Assembly (NCBI GenBank): GCA_037974665.1
Contig: CM075764.1
Coordinates: 81,367,825-81,431,824, forward strand
Length of the DNA: 64,000 nucleotides
Direction of reading: 5' to 3'
DNA from: Ehretia macrophylla
Lineage: Eukaryota; Streptophyta; Magnoliopsida; Boraginales; Ehretiaceae
Below the pieces are notes generated by a model. The model was given only the letters and a program-made list of their open reading frames with translations. It ran no database searches and was not told the DNA's origin. Below, piece by piece: positions 47,519-58,483 of the stretch; the stretch's first letter is position 1, and each line of letters begins with the position of its first letter. The position numbers and the translations under genes are program-made.

Positions 47519-49735
47519 GGGACTAAACAAACCCCTAAAACAGAGAGATGTAAATATTTTTGTTAATAAATATAGAGTTAACATCATGTGTCTGCTTGAA
47601 ACTAAGATCAAGATTGCTAATTTGCCTGTTGTTCGGAGAAGATTTAACCATAGATGGGATTTTCTTGATAATTACAATTGTGCCTTCAATGGGCATATCT
47701 GGATTATGAGTGACAGCCATCAAGTTAAAGTGGATTGCATTGAGACTACTTCTCAAGCCATTTTATGCTTTGTCACTATTCTTAGCACAGGGAAGAAATT
47801 CAGATTTTCTGCTATCTATGCCAACAATGAACCAATGGAAAGAAGGGAGTTATGAGCAAAACTTTTGCAATGGGCTGAAGACTCGAAGGATATTTCATGG
47901 TGTTTAATTGGTGACTTTAACCACAGATTATCTACCCGGAAGAGAGCCTTTGAAATAATCATTTATCTCTAGGTTCTATTGAGTTTAGAGACTGTATCCA
48001 GAGAGCTAAGATTTCTGAATTAGTTAGAGCTGGCCATTTCTTCACTTGGAGTAATAAGGGTCAAGGTGATGGACTTCGAGCTAGCAAGTTGGATAGGGTG
48101 TTGGCTAATGCTGTTTGGTTCCTTGAATTCAACAGAGCCACTGTGGATATTGAAGCTCAACTCTCTTCCAATCACTACCCTCTTATTGTTTCAACATTAG
48201 CGGAGAGCGTCCAAAAACCTAAGCCTTTTAAATTTTACAATTCCTGGACCCGTCATGAGAATTTCCTTAGCATTGTCAAAAGAGCATGGAGCACCAATGT
48301 CACGGGTACACCTATGTACTACCTCACCCAGAAACTAAAAATTGTTAAGAAAGAGCTAAAAATTCTGAATGGTTCTCAATTTGCACCCCTGTCTTCAGAA
48401 ATTGAGAATATCAAAACTGAGCTTAAATAGGTACAACATCTTATCCTTAATGGCAATGTTGATTCTAATATTTGTGCACAGGAAAAAGATCTTGTTCGAA
48501 AACTTAAAACAACTATGGAGATTGAGGAATAATGTCTTCGCCAAAGAGCACGAATTCAGTGGTTAAAAGAGGGGGATTGCAACTTTGCAGTTTTCCACAA
48601 AATTATCAAGGGGAAGATGGCGTCTAATTCTATTAGAAGGCTTTTCTCAAGAGATGGCAGAAGATTGGTTTCAGAGGGAGATATCACTGAGGAAATCTTG
48701 GATTCCTATTCAAATCTGCTGGGGTTTCAACGGGATAACCGGGAAGCTGCAATTGTTAATGACATCAAGGCCATTCTTAATAAATCTATTGATGAGGACA
48801 CAAGGGTCTCCATTTCTGCTCCAGTCACAGATGAAGAGAAAAAGGAAGCAATTTTCTCTATCAACAGTGACAAATCACTAGGTGCGGATGGATTCACGTT
48901 GCATTTTTTCAAGACCCCTTGGAACATTATTGGCAAAGATGTATGCGAAGCTATTAAATCTTAGTTGAGATCTTGGAGTTTACTGGGGGAGACAAATTCA
49001 ACTATCATCACTCTTATTCCCAAAGTTGAAAATCCTTCAACTATTGGGGGTTTCAGGCCCATATCTTGTTGTAACACGGTCTACAAGTGCCTCTCAAAAG
49101 TCATTGCTAACAAATTGAGGAAAAGCCTTCCTCAGATTATTTCGCCAAATCAGACTGCTTTTGTTGAAGGCAGGCGAATGAATGATAATATGCTTGTGGC
49201 CCATGATATTGTTAGAGGGTATTGGAGGAGAAGCTCAAACCGAAATTGCACCCTCAAAGTGGACATTAAGAAGGCCTACAATACAGTAAATTGGAGATTT
49301 ATCATTAACACCACGATTGCTCTTAGCTATCCTCAATTGTTTGTCAAATAGGTTGAAATGTGCATCACATCCCCTTGCTATTCTATTGTAGTTAATAGTC
49401 ATCTTGAGGGGTACTTCAAGGTATTCAAAGGTCTCAGGCAAGGGGACCCCATGTCCCCTTACCTTTTTGTCATCGGAATGAATGTTGTTAACTGGATCCG
49501 TACTTGCATTACTATCCTAAAGTTTTTGATAGTTATCGATGGTGGGCTATTTGGCTATTTGGCTATTTGGAAGGGGCTCGGGGCCTATACCAAGGATCTA
49601 ATATCACATTATTTATTTCTGTTTTGCTTGGAGGTTTTAATAAGAATTCTTACAAGATTAGCTGAATGGAAGGAATTTAAAATCCATCCAAAGTGCAACA
49701 GTAGAAAATTGAACCATCTTTGCTTCGGTGATGAT

Positions 49736-51426
49736 TAGTGGCAGAGCCACACCTTATTGAAGTATACACATGCAAACTCTGGCCTACCACTTACCTAGTG
49801 AGGGCTATTTTAGTAATTTCATAAATATGTTATATATGAACTCTTATATTGTCTTATGACTTAACCAATAAAAGAAACCTTCCTTGCTTAGCCCGCACAA
49901 GATTTGAAGAAATAGAAGCTAATTTTTATATATCTTTTATCTTTCTCTTGTCTGTCTATCATTGATTCTATCTATCAAGTCAAATTCGTTTTTGGTTTAT
50001 TCACATAGATGCAAAGAAATACAACTTGAATATGAATTTAGCAAGGTAACGAGATACTAGTCTATTAGTTAAGGATGAAATTTTAAGATTTTAAGATTTT
50101 AATATTCGTTAGAACTCTTTGAATTTGCTATGTGGGAGTTAATTGAATATTATATGGATATTATTAGTTAATTGAATATTATATGGATGTTATCTTGGAC
50201 AATGTGGTTGTTATATACTAATTGTTAATGATTGTTAGTTCCTAATTCGTATGAGTCTTATTCCACTATATTTGAGTTCTTGTATATATCATTATTGATT
50301 TCTCGAAAAACAAAGAAAAAGAAGAATTTCAACAATCCTCGTGTTTTTCTTTCTCTTTTCCAGTTTTTCTTCCCTAGTTCTAGTTATCACTTTAGAGACA
50401 CAAAATTAGACAGATGCATACAACTATATTAAACAAAAGTAAATAACCAGGAGTATATTTAAAGATTTGAATATTCATTCTAATTCTCTGAATTTACTAT
50501 GTGGGAGTTAGTTGAATATTACATTAATATTGTCTTCGACAATATGTGGGTCGGTATATATTAATTGTTAATGATTATTAGTTCTTAATTTATATGAGTC
50601 TTCTTCCACTATATTTCAGTTCTTGTATATATAAATCATTGGTTTCTCAAAAAGAAAAGAAAAATAAGAATTTCAACAATCCTCATATTTTTCTTTCTCT
50701 TTTTCCTTTTTTCTTGCTAGTTCTAGTTATCAATTTATAGAGACAAAATCGGACAAATGCATGTAGCTATATTAAACAAGAGTAGATAACCAGAGAACTC
50801 AAATATTTTTTTTTTCTTAGTAAAAGTAAATCATTTCATTTCACAATCATTCAAAATTTACATTAAAAGTACCCATAGCGGGTAAAGTCAAGATATACTC
50901 TAATCTCTACAAAAAATGATATTTTCTAGTGAACACAAACTTTTTCCTCTGACTCAGAGTTGCTAAATGAGTCTATTGTTATATCAACTTAGAGTTGTTT
51001 TAATTTATATATGTTATTTTTATATGTTTATTTTAATTGTTATTTTTATAATAAGTTATTGATTTTTTAATTGATAGATAAATTTCTAAAAATATTAATT
51101 TCGGAGCAACAAATTTTCTTCTGGATCTAATGAAATGAATAGTGAAGACTTGAGTAACAATTTTTCTCTCTTTTGTATGTTATTTCATTATTACATTGAA
51201 GGGGAGTCATGCCTTGAATATTTCATTTATGCTTTAGTGCTTATATTTTTATAATTTCTATAAAGTGGATTATACGAGGATGAGTCATGCCTTGAAGACT
51301 CCATTTGTGTTATAATGTGCTAAAATTAAGTATTAGATTATGCATTGATGAGTGCGCCCTACCCCCAATTACTAACTCTGCCATTATAGTGCCCACTCTA
51401 ACTTATGGTGTCTGGCTCTGCCACTA
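49736..51426. mobile_element. hAT-like non-autonomous element J in LINE-a
   Basis: 1691 bp with 14-bp perfect inverted ends TAGTGGCAGAGCCA and flanks GTGATGAT (49728-49735) and CTGAGGAT (51427-51434), an 8-bp duplication with two mismatches. These features fit hAT. Its removal rejoins the LINE RT at FGDD-ILLFC. No transposase is seen. The interior contains a two-copy tandem duplication (50098-50452 and 50464-50795), so it probably grew by internal duplication. Confidence 0.8.
50098..50795. repeat. Internal tandem duplication in element J
   Basis: Two copies of about 330-355 bp sharing CTATGTGGGAGTTA, AATTGTTAATGATT, TTCCACTATATTT, AAGAATTTCAACAATCCTC and CTATATTAAACAA in the same order. They have diverged by many substitutions. 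Confidence 0.8.
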
Positions 51427-51508
51427 CTGAGGATATTCTCTTATTTTGCAAAGGTGATGAGAAATTTTTTGCTATCATCAAAGACAGCATTGGCCTTTTC
51501 TAGAGTTT

Positions 51509-51732
51509 TCAAGGTTAATGCATGGGTGCGTATAGAGATATGTACACCGGACACGATTCGTCGAGTACACTCAATGAGGGCTTCATCCGCCTAAGTCAAT
51601 GAGAAGGTTCTTAGGTGATAGTTGTGCAAAGTGCTCCTCTGACTCAATGGCATCATAGTAGCTTGCAAGCAACTAACTGTACTTTGGCCCTGGACAAAAG
51701 GGAAGAATATAAGACTGCTTGAATAGGGATTC
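51509..51732 (+). mobile_element. Copia-type LTR remnant F, left part
   Basis: Reads GTATAGAGATATGTACACCGG and onwards, weakly collinear with the part of copia C's LTR starting about 330 bp from its left end (TGTAGAGACATGTTCACTGA). The first part of the LTR is missing, so the border with LINE-a is a truncation. Element E is inserted at 51733. Confidence 0.5.
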
Positions 51733-54023
51733 TGTAATACCCGAGCCCGGAATGTGGAATTTTCTTGTTTACTATTTTGAAAATTATATTCTCTTAAATT
51801 CTTTGAAATCAAATTGTTACTTTTTTTTATTGTCTTAAAGTGCATTGCATTTATAGAGCGATAGTTAGAGAGTGTTTTCTAGTTCTCAACAAATAGTGAA
51901 ACTAGTATTTTGGTGCCTTAAATTTAATATTTTACTTGTTGTTAACTAGAATTAATTTGGTGTTGGGTATTTTACCTTTAAAATGCATAAAATAGGCCAA
52001 TTTGACCAATTTTTAAGTTAGTTGACCAAGCTTGACCATTTGACCAAAGGCTTGTCATCTTTTATAAGTTATAACATAGAAAAATAAAAAAAAACAAGCA
52101 CAAAACAGAAAACCTGCTGGCCAAAACTTGAAGAGAAAAAAAAAACATTTCAACTATCAAAACTTCAAATCTTCGCGTGAGCTTGTGCGGGGTTGTTTCC
52201 GAGACATCCAGCGTGGTTTTCCTAGCGACTAGGAGTGTCTAAGGTGAGGGAAGCACGTTATTTGCGCATTTGAATATCATGTATATCAACTTTATGATTT
52301 TTGGATTTTATTCGTAGTTTGTTGTTTTAATTGTTTTGATGCTTAAAAAATGTTCCTTGATAATTGTAGAACATGTATTTATAGCTTTTTAACATTTTCT
52401 GCGGTTGAATATCGAAATTGCAATTTAAATTGATGATTGAATAGTAAATTATGAATAGTAAAACCTCGTTTCGATGAAGTTGCTCCGTTATGCATTCTGT
52501 TGATGTGAAAAGTTGCTAGATATGCTAGAATGCCTAAATGCATGATTGGTTTGGATTGTGTAATGGAAAAACGGGGAAAAATGCCATGGTGAAAGTCGGG
52601 GTCATTTAGGTCGAGTTTAGCGTTTCCTCATTTTGCGTGATGGCATTGTCTCGGGAGGCCATGGAAGCACTTTTGGTGCGGTTATGGTATTGGTTGGGTG
52701 TTTGGTTAGGGTAGCTGTAGTTCAAACGAACAAAGGGAAAAAATCGGGGCTTTGTGTGAATTCTAGGGTAAAGTAGGGTTTCGGGATTTTTAGACGTGCC
52801 TTATGGTGACCTAGGAGGATTGGTGAAGTCGGTTTCCAAAACTCGTGGCTCGTTTGAAAGTAGTAGCGCTTGGTAAGTTGGGGTCATTTTGTGTTTTTGT
52901 TGGTTTTCATAGAATTTTGCTTGTAGAATGCTTGTTAATGCTTATTATGCTTGTTAGAGTTGATTCTGATTGAAATGTTTATCAATTGTTGCTATTGCGT
53001 GCGAGACTAACCTACTTTGTTATTCTCCCACGTGTGGTTTTATTGCTCGATTGTTGCATTTTATATTGTATTGCATTCATAGAATCAGGGGCGGAGTGAT
53101 GGGCCTCTCTGGGTAGCCTCGGGTTGCCAGTGTTGGTTGCCCTAGCTCCCTGTCCTATTCTCTTTCTCGCTTGGGTTGCCTCCCAGGGAGATTTGGGTCG
53201 TAGAATTGATGGATACTTCTGGGGTATTCCAAACTGAAGTTATAAGGTGGTTTGGGCCGGCGCGTCATCATCGAATTCGTGATTGAAAGTTGCTCGTGGA
53301 AAGTGAATTGTATCCTTTGATTGAATGTTTATAGCTTTAATGCTTGTCTTGTTTTATTGTTGGCTTTGCTTGTATCTCTATATGATAATTGAATGAATTG
53401 CTTGACTATTTGCATTGCATTCTCCTCTCATCTCCGTCCTTGAGACCATTTGCCCTCGCTGAGCAATAGTTTTTGCTCATTCCTTTCTATACCATATTTT
53501 TACAGGAGTAGTTGAAGCTGATCCTATTGAGGTAATTGAGGAGGAGGAGCAAGTAGATGTGTTTCCTTGATAGCACTTCTTTGTTTAGCTGGTGGTTGGT
53601 TGCAAGACTTTTGTGCGGGCCATGCTTGATGTGTTTAATGCTTGGTTGTCGCTTCATTTTGAGGCTTGTAGCCTTGTATGTAGTTTCTATTTTGAGGCCT
53701 AAATGGTCTTATGTTGTAAAAGATTAAAGATTGTAAAGATTGTAAAGATATACTCATGTGTCTAGTAAGAAATGCATGCTAATGGTTAACTGTTTAGTGG
53801 CACGAATACTTGTGTAGTATGCATGACATTTTTGGTTTGCAAAGTTGTTAATGAGAAGATGTATGTTTTGAAAAGAAAGTTGGCTTGTTTCAAATGTTTA
53901 TTATGGAATTCGCAAGTATTATATTGAATGTAGGGTTTTCGGATCGTCCACGGTACAGAGGAGACTTCGTCCGTGTGTCGAGTCCGGGCTTGGCCTTTTG
54001 CGGGGTCGGGTCGGGGCGTGATA
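51733..54023 (+). repeat. Element E 5' LTR
   Basis: 2291 bp, TGTAATACCCGAG to GTGATA (the final CA mutated to TA). Four TTGACC sites at 52002-52045, an AT-rich TTTATAAG at about 52071, donor-like site 52244, hairpin 53003-53027, palindrome 53211-53230, hairpin 53460-53479, and acceptor-like CAG ending at 53505. Confidence 0.9.
52002..52045 (+). promoter_or_regulatory. Cluster of four W-box-like TTGACC sites in element E U3
   Basis: TTGACC at 52002, 52022, 52032 and 52040. WRKY factors bind TTGAC[C/T]. A similar group lies on the sense strand of element B (18308-18350) and in the other E LTR (58753-58796). It sits just before a TATA-like sequence, as expected of an enhancer. Confidence 0.5.
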
Positions 54024-54031
54024 TCTTTAGG

Positions 54032-54044
54032 TGGTATCAGAGCA
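54032..54044 (+). other. Element E primer-binding site
   Basis: TGGTATCAGAGCA, a perfect 13-base complement of the initiator tRNA-Met 3' end, eight bases after the LTR. Confidence 0.92.
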
Positions 54045-54195
54045 TGATAATCTTGCATGAGCCGGGATATGTTTCTCGGTCTGTGGGGTAAAGGTCTAAA
54101 ATGCTAAAGTGTTATTGTATGATTGTTAAGTGAAAAGAAAATGTTATAGCATGACTATGTGAACTTGGAGTGCTTATATATTAAAATGTTATAGA

Positions 54196-54909
54196 ATAGA
54201 TTATGCGGCATTTCTGTTTGAGGGCGATGCAGAGCAGGGGTGGAACACTGTCAGGTTGAGGTGGGATTGTGAGGATGTTCCGCATTTATGGGATGATTTC
54301 GTGAGTGAGTTTCGGGACAAGTATATTCCCGAGATGGCTAGGGAAAGGCAGGAAGATGAATTTGTGGCCCTGAAGCAGGGAAACATGACTGTTGCACAGT
54401 ATGAGGCTAGGTTTGTTAGCCTATCGAGGTATATGCCTGAGCTGGTGCGGCCAGCTAGGAGGATGATTCATAGGTTTGTTCGTGGGCTGAGAATGGATAT
54501 TCAGCTGCATTTGACTGGGCAGACTTATACTACTTTTCCCGAGGCATCCCAAGCAGCCTCGAAGTTTGAGAAACGGAAGACAGAAATGATAGCTGAGAGT
54601 AGCCAGCCGAGTAAGAAACAGTATTTGGGCCAGAACAGCCAGAGTCAGCCGAGGCAGTATCAAACTCTTGTTCAGGCTCCTCAGCAACGTCCGTATCAGC
54701 CTTAGTATCAGATTCAGGGGAGGCCAACTGTGACTAGACCCCAGCAGGGAGGTACAGTTCCTACTACTGCCAGAGCCCCTACACCTACGGGAAACACTGT
54801 TGTAAGACAAAATTAGCAGTGTAACTTTTGTAATCGATCGGGGCACGTTGAGGCTAATTGTTGGAGGAAGAGTGGTAAGTGCACCGGTTGTGGGAGTGAT
54901 GAGCATAGG
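54196..54909 (+). pseudogene. Element E gag remnant (N-terminus deleted)
   Basis: Leader sequence runs directly into IDYAAFLFEGDAEQ at about 54196, so about 500 bp present in B (the rest of the leader and the first roughly 95 gag codons) is missing. The frame then matches B gag through FRDKYIPEMAR and LKQGNMTVAQYE. TAG at 54703-54705 and 54814-54816. Two intact CCHC knuckles (CNFCNRSGHVEANC, CTGCGSDEHRVKDC) end near 54925. Confidence 0.85.
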
Positions 54910-57900
54910 GTGAAAGATTGCCCTAAATATAAGAATGTTCAGGGTCGTACTGGAGGCCAAGGTGTGCAGAATAGGGCTGCAGGTGCAGGTCCAGCACATA
55001 GGGTACGGGCTAGGGTCTTTGCACTAGATGCGGAGGAGCTGCCCGATACTACCGCAATAGTGGAAGGTACCTTTCTTCTCAATACTCAGCCGGTTAAAGT
55101 TTTGATTGATCCCGAAGCTACATATTCGTTTATAACTCTTGCATGTGCACGATCTGTGAATGTTTGCATTGATAAACTGCTGCATGAAGTTGAAGTTAGT
55201 ACGCCTTTGGGTGCGAAATTTGTTACTGAGTCTATTTGCAAATCTTGTGATATATGCATTGAGAACCGTAATTTTCCTGCTGATTTAATTATACTGCCCT
55301 TCCGTGATTTTGAAATCATTTTGGGAATGGACTGGTTGGGGAAGTACTATGCTCAGTTGGATTGTAGAACAAAAATTGTTTATCTTCAGATTCTTGACCT
55401 ACAGGTGCTGCAGATTGTTGGGAACTGCAGGGCTGCCCGAATACCTGTTTTATCATCGATCAAGGCTTCTAAGTTGTTGAATAAAGGTTGTGAAGCTTAC
55501 CTAGCTTATCTGATCAATCAACCTACTGATAAGTTGAATTTGAATGAGGTTCCGATTGTTAAAGACTTCCCTGGTGTATTTCCCGAGGAATTACCGGGTT
55601 TACCACCGGATAGGGAGATTGAGTTTGTGATTGATCTTGTGCCAGGCACTGCGCCAATTTCTAGAAGTCCTTATAGAATGGCATCGGCTGAACTTCAGGA
55701 ATTAAAAATTCAGCTTCAGAACTTGCTTGAGAAAGGGTTTATACAACCTAGTTCTTCGCCATGGGGTGCGCCTGTGTTGTTGTGAGGAAGAAAGACGGCA
55801 CGCTACGGTTATGTATTGATTACAGGGGACTTAATCAAGTCACGATTAAGAACAAATACCTCTTGCCGTTGATTGAAGAATTGTTTGACCAGTTGCAGGG
55901 TGCGAGTGTTTACTCCAAATTTGATTTGAGGCAGGGTTACTATCAACTCAGAATTCGGAGTGACGATATACCAAAGACGGCATTCAGGACTAGATATGGC
56001 TACTATGAATTTGTTGTGTTACCGTTTGGATTGACGAATGCACTAGCCGCATTCATGGACTTAATGCTGAGGGTTTTTCGACCTTATCTTGATCAATTTG
56101 TCGTAATCTTTATTGACGACATTTTAGTGTACTCTAAGAATGAGGCTGAACATGAACAACATTTGAAGATTGTGCTACAGACTTTGCAAGAAAACAAGCT
56201 TTTTGCTAAATTCAGCAAGTGTGAATTCTGGTTGAATCAGATATCTTTTCTAGGCCATATCATTTCAGATCAAGGAATTTCAGTAGACCCAGCTAAGATT
56301 GAAGTTGTTTCATCTTGGAAAAGACCTGAAACGGTGTCAGAGATTCGGAGTTTTCTGGGTTTGGCAGGTTACTATCGGAGGTTTGTTAAAGACTTTTCCA
56401 AAATTTCTGGACCTTTAAGCTAGTTGACTCAAAAGAAAGTTACTTACAACTGGGATGCTAAGTGTGAATCCAGTTTCCAAGAACTGAAGAAGAGACTAAC
56501 TACAGCTCCTATTCTAGCTTTACCTAAGGGTACAGAAAACTTTGTTGTCTACAGTGATGCATCTAAAGAAGGTTTGGGCTGTGTTTTAATGCAGAATGGT
56601 AAGGTGATTGCCTATGCTTCTAGGAAGTTGAAACCATATGAAGTCAATTACCCTACTCATGATCTGGAGTTAGCTGTAGTTGTGTTTGCTTTGAAGAAAT
56701 GGTGTCATTACTTGTGGGGTAGCAGATTTGAAATTTTTACTGACCACAAGAGTCTCAAATATTTATTTTCACAAAAGGATTTGAATATAAGGCAGCGAAG
56801 ATGGTTTTGAGCTCCTAAGTGGCTACAATTGTTCTATAAACTACGTGCCAGGTAAGACAAATGTTGTTGCGGATGCTTTGAGCCGAAAGGCTACTGTTGC
56901 AAGTTTAATTATCAAGGATTGGGAGACTTTGGAGGAAATTTGTTCATGGAAGTCGGAAGCTACTGAGGTAGGGATTCGATTTGCTAGCTTACAAATTCAG
57001 TCGGGATTGCTCGCACAAATCAGAGGGCTCAGAAGACTGATCCTCACATCTTGAAAATCCAAGAAAAAGCAAAAGGGGGAGAGTCGGAGTTTAAATTACA
57101 TGCAGATGGTATCTTTAGATTCAGGGACAGGGTGTGTGTTCCTGGTGATCCGACTTTGAAAAATGAGATTCTGTCCGAGGTACATAATTCAAGGTATACG
57201 ATTCACCTGGGTAGTACTAAAATGTATAGAGATCTGAAATAACACTTCTGGTGGAACAATATGAAGAGGGAGACTGCTGGGTATGTATCTAGGTGTTTAA
57301 CTTGTCAGAGGGTTAAAGTTGAGCATCAGAGGCCAGCCGGGCTTCTGCAACCGTTGTCGATTCCACAATGGAAGTGGGTGCATATAACAATGGACCTTGT
57401 GACCGATCTTCCTAGATCTCCGAGAAGATGTGATTCTGTTTGGGTTGTTGTGGACCGCTTGACTAAGGTGTCACACTTTATTTCCGTGAACAAACATGAT
57501 AGCCTTGATAAACTAGCTGAGCTTTATGTTGCTAACATTGTCAGACTTCATGGTGTGCCACAGAGTATAGTATCAGATAGAGATCCCAGATTTAGATCTC
57601 ATTTTTGGCAGAAGTTACAAGAGGCCATGGGAACTAAGTTGAGCTTCAGTACCGCATACCATCCACAAACTGATGGCCAGTCTGAGAGAACTATCAGGAT
57701 ATTGGAAGACATGCTTCGGGCATGTGTGTTAGACTTTGGAAAGAATTGGGAGAAGTTTTTGCCTGTAGCGGAGTTCGCCTACAATAATAGTTATCAATCT
57801 ACTATAGGTATGGCTCCCTACGAGGCATTGTACGATCGTAAATGCAGATCCCCATTGTATTGGGAAGAGGTTGGAGAGATGAGAACAGTTGATCTGACTG

Positions 57901-58472
57901 TGTTACCTGAGATGATTAAGATGGTAGATAATGTTCACCTTATTCGCCAGCGTATGCTTACAGCTCAGAGTCGTCAGAAGAGTTATGCGGATAAACACCG
58001 TCGGGATCTTGAGTTTGCTTTGGGAGATTGGGTGTTTCTTAAGATTTCTCCTCGAAAAGGATTGATTCGGCACGGTAAGAGCGGGAAACTTAGTCCCAGG
58101 TACGTGGGTCCGTATGAGATCACCGAAAAGGTAGGTCCTTTGGCTTATCGGTTAGCTTTACCTCCGAGGTTGTTGAGACTGCACGATGTGTTCCACGTGT
58201 CAATGTTAAGAAAATATCATCCAGATCCTTCACATGTACTTGAACCAGAGCCTTTGCAGATTGAGGAGAATTTGACTTATGGGGAGAAACCGATTCGAAT
58301 TGTGGATCGGAAAGTTCAGGAACTTCGCAGAAAGAGTATTCCGTTAGTAAAGGTTTTGTGGAATCATCATGGGTTTGAGGAAGCAACTTGGGAAAGAGAA
58401 GACCAGGTTCGGAATCAGTATCCGGAATTATTTGTCGACCAGGTAAGAATTGCGTGGGCGCAATTGTTTTAA
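54910..58472 (+). pseudogene. Element E pol (protease to chromodomain), stops and frameshifts
   Basis: Protease reads D-P-E at 55108-55116 where D-S/T-G is expected. One base is lost near 55780 at the start of RT. RT has [13 protein letters not shown] at 56421-56423. RNase H has [13 protein letters not shown]. One extra base near 56800, one lost base near 57026, TAA at 57240-57242. Integrase (CLTCQ, WVVVDRLTK, VSDRDPRF, QTDGQSERT) and the chromodomain-like end VLWNHHGFEEATWERED are uninterrupted from 57261 to the stop at 58472. Confidence 0.9.
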
Positions 58473-58483
58473 GGGGTAGAGGG

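Larger units (their letters stand above)
47490..51508 (+). pseudogene. LINE-a ORF2 (endonuclease and RT), interrupted by J
   Basis: Begins MITLAAWNIRGLNKPLKQ, with the apurinic endonuclease segments AAWNIRGLN, LLETKI and GDFNH. TGA at 47853, a frameshift near 47955, and stops at 48428, about 48530, 48962 and 49349. The RT contains SLGADGFTLHFFK, PISCCNTVYKCLSKVIANKL, KVDIKKAYNTVNW and GLRQGDPMSPYLF, then a second diverged copy of the last region (49493-49635), then CFGDD. Element J is inserted directly at FxDD. ORF2 resumes at 51435 with ILLFCKGDEKFFAIIKDSI and is lost near 51508 at copia remnant F. Confidence 0.85.

Noticed and set aside
54421..54999. 192-codon minus-strand frame
   Set aside because: Antisense shadow of element E gag.
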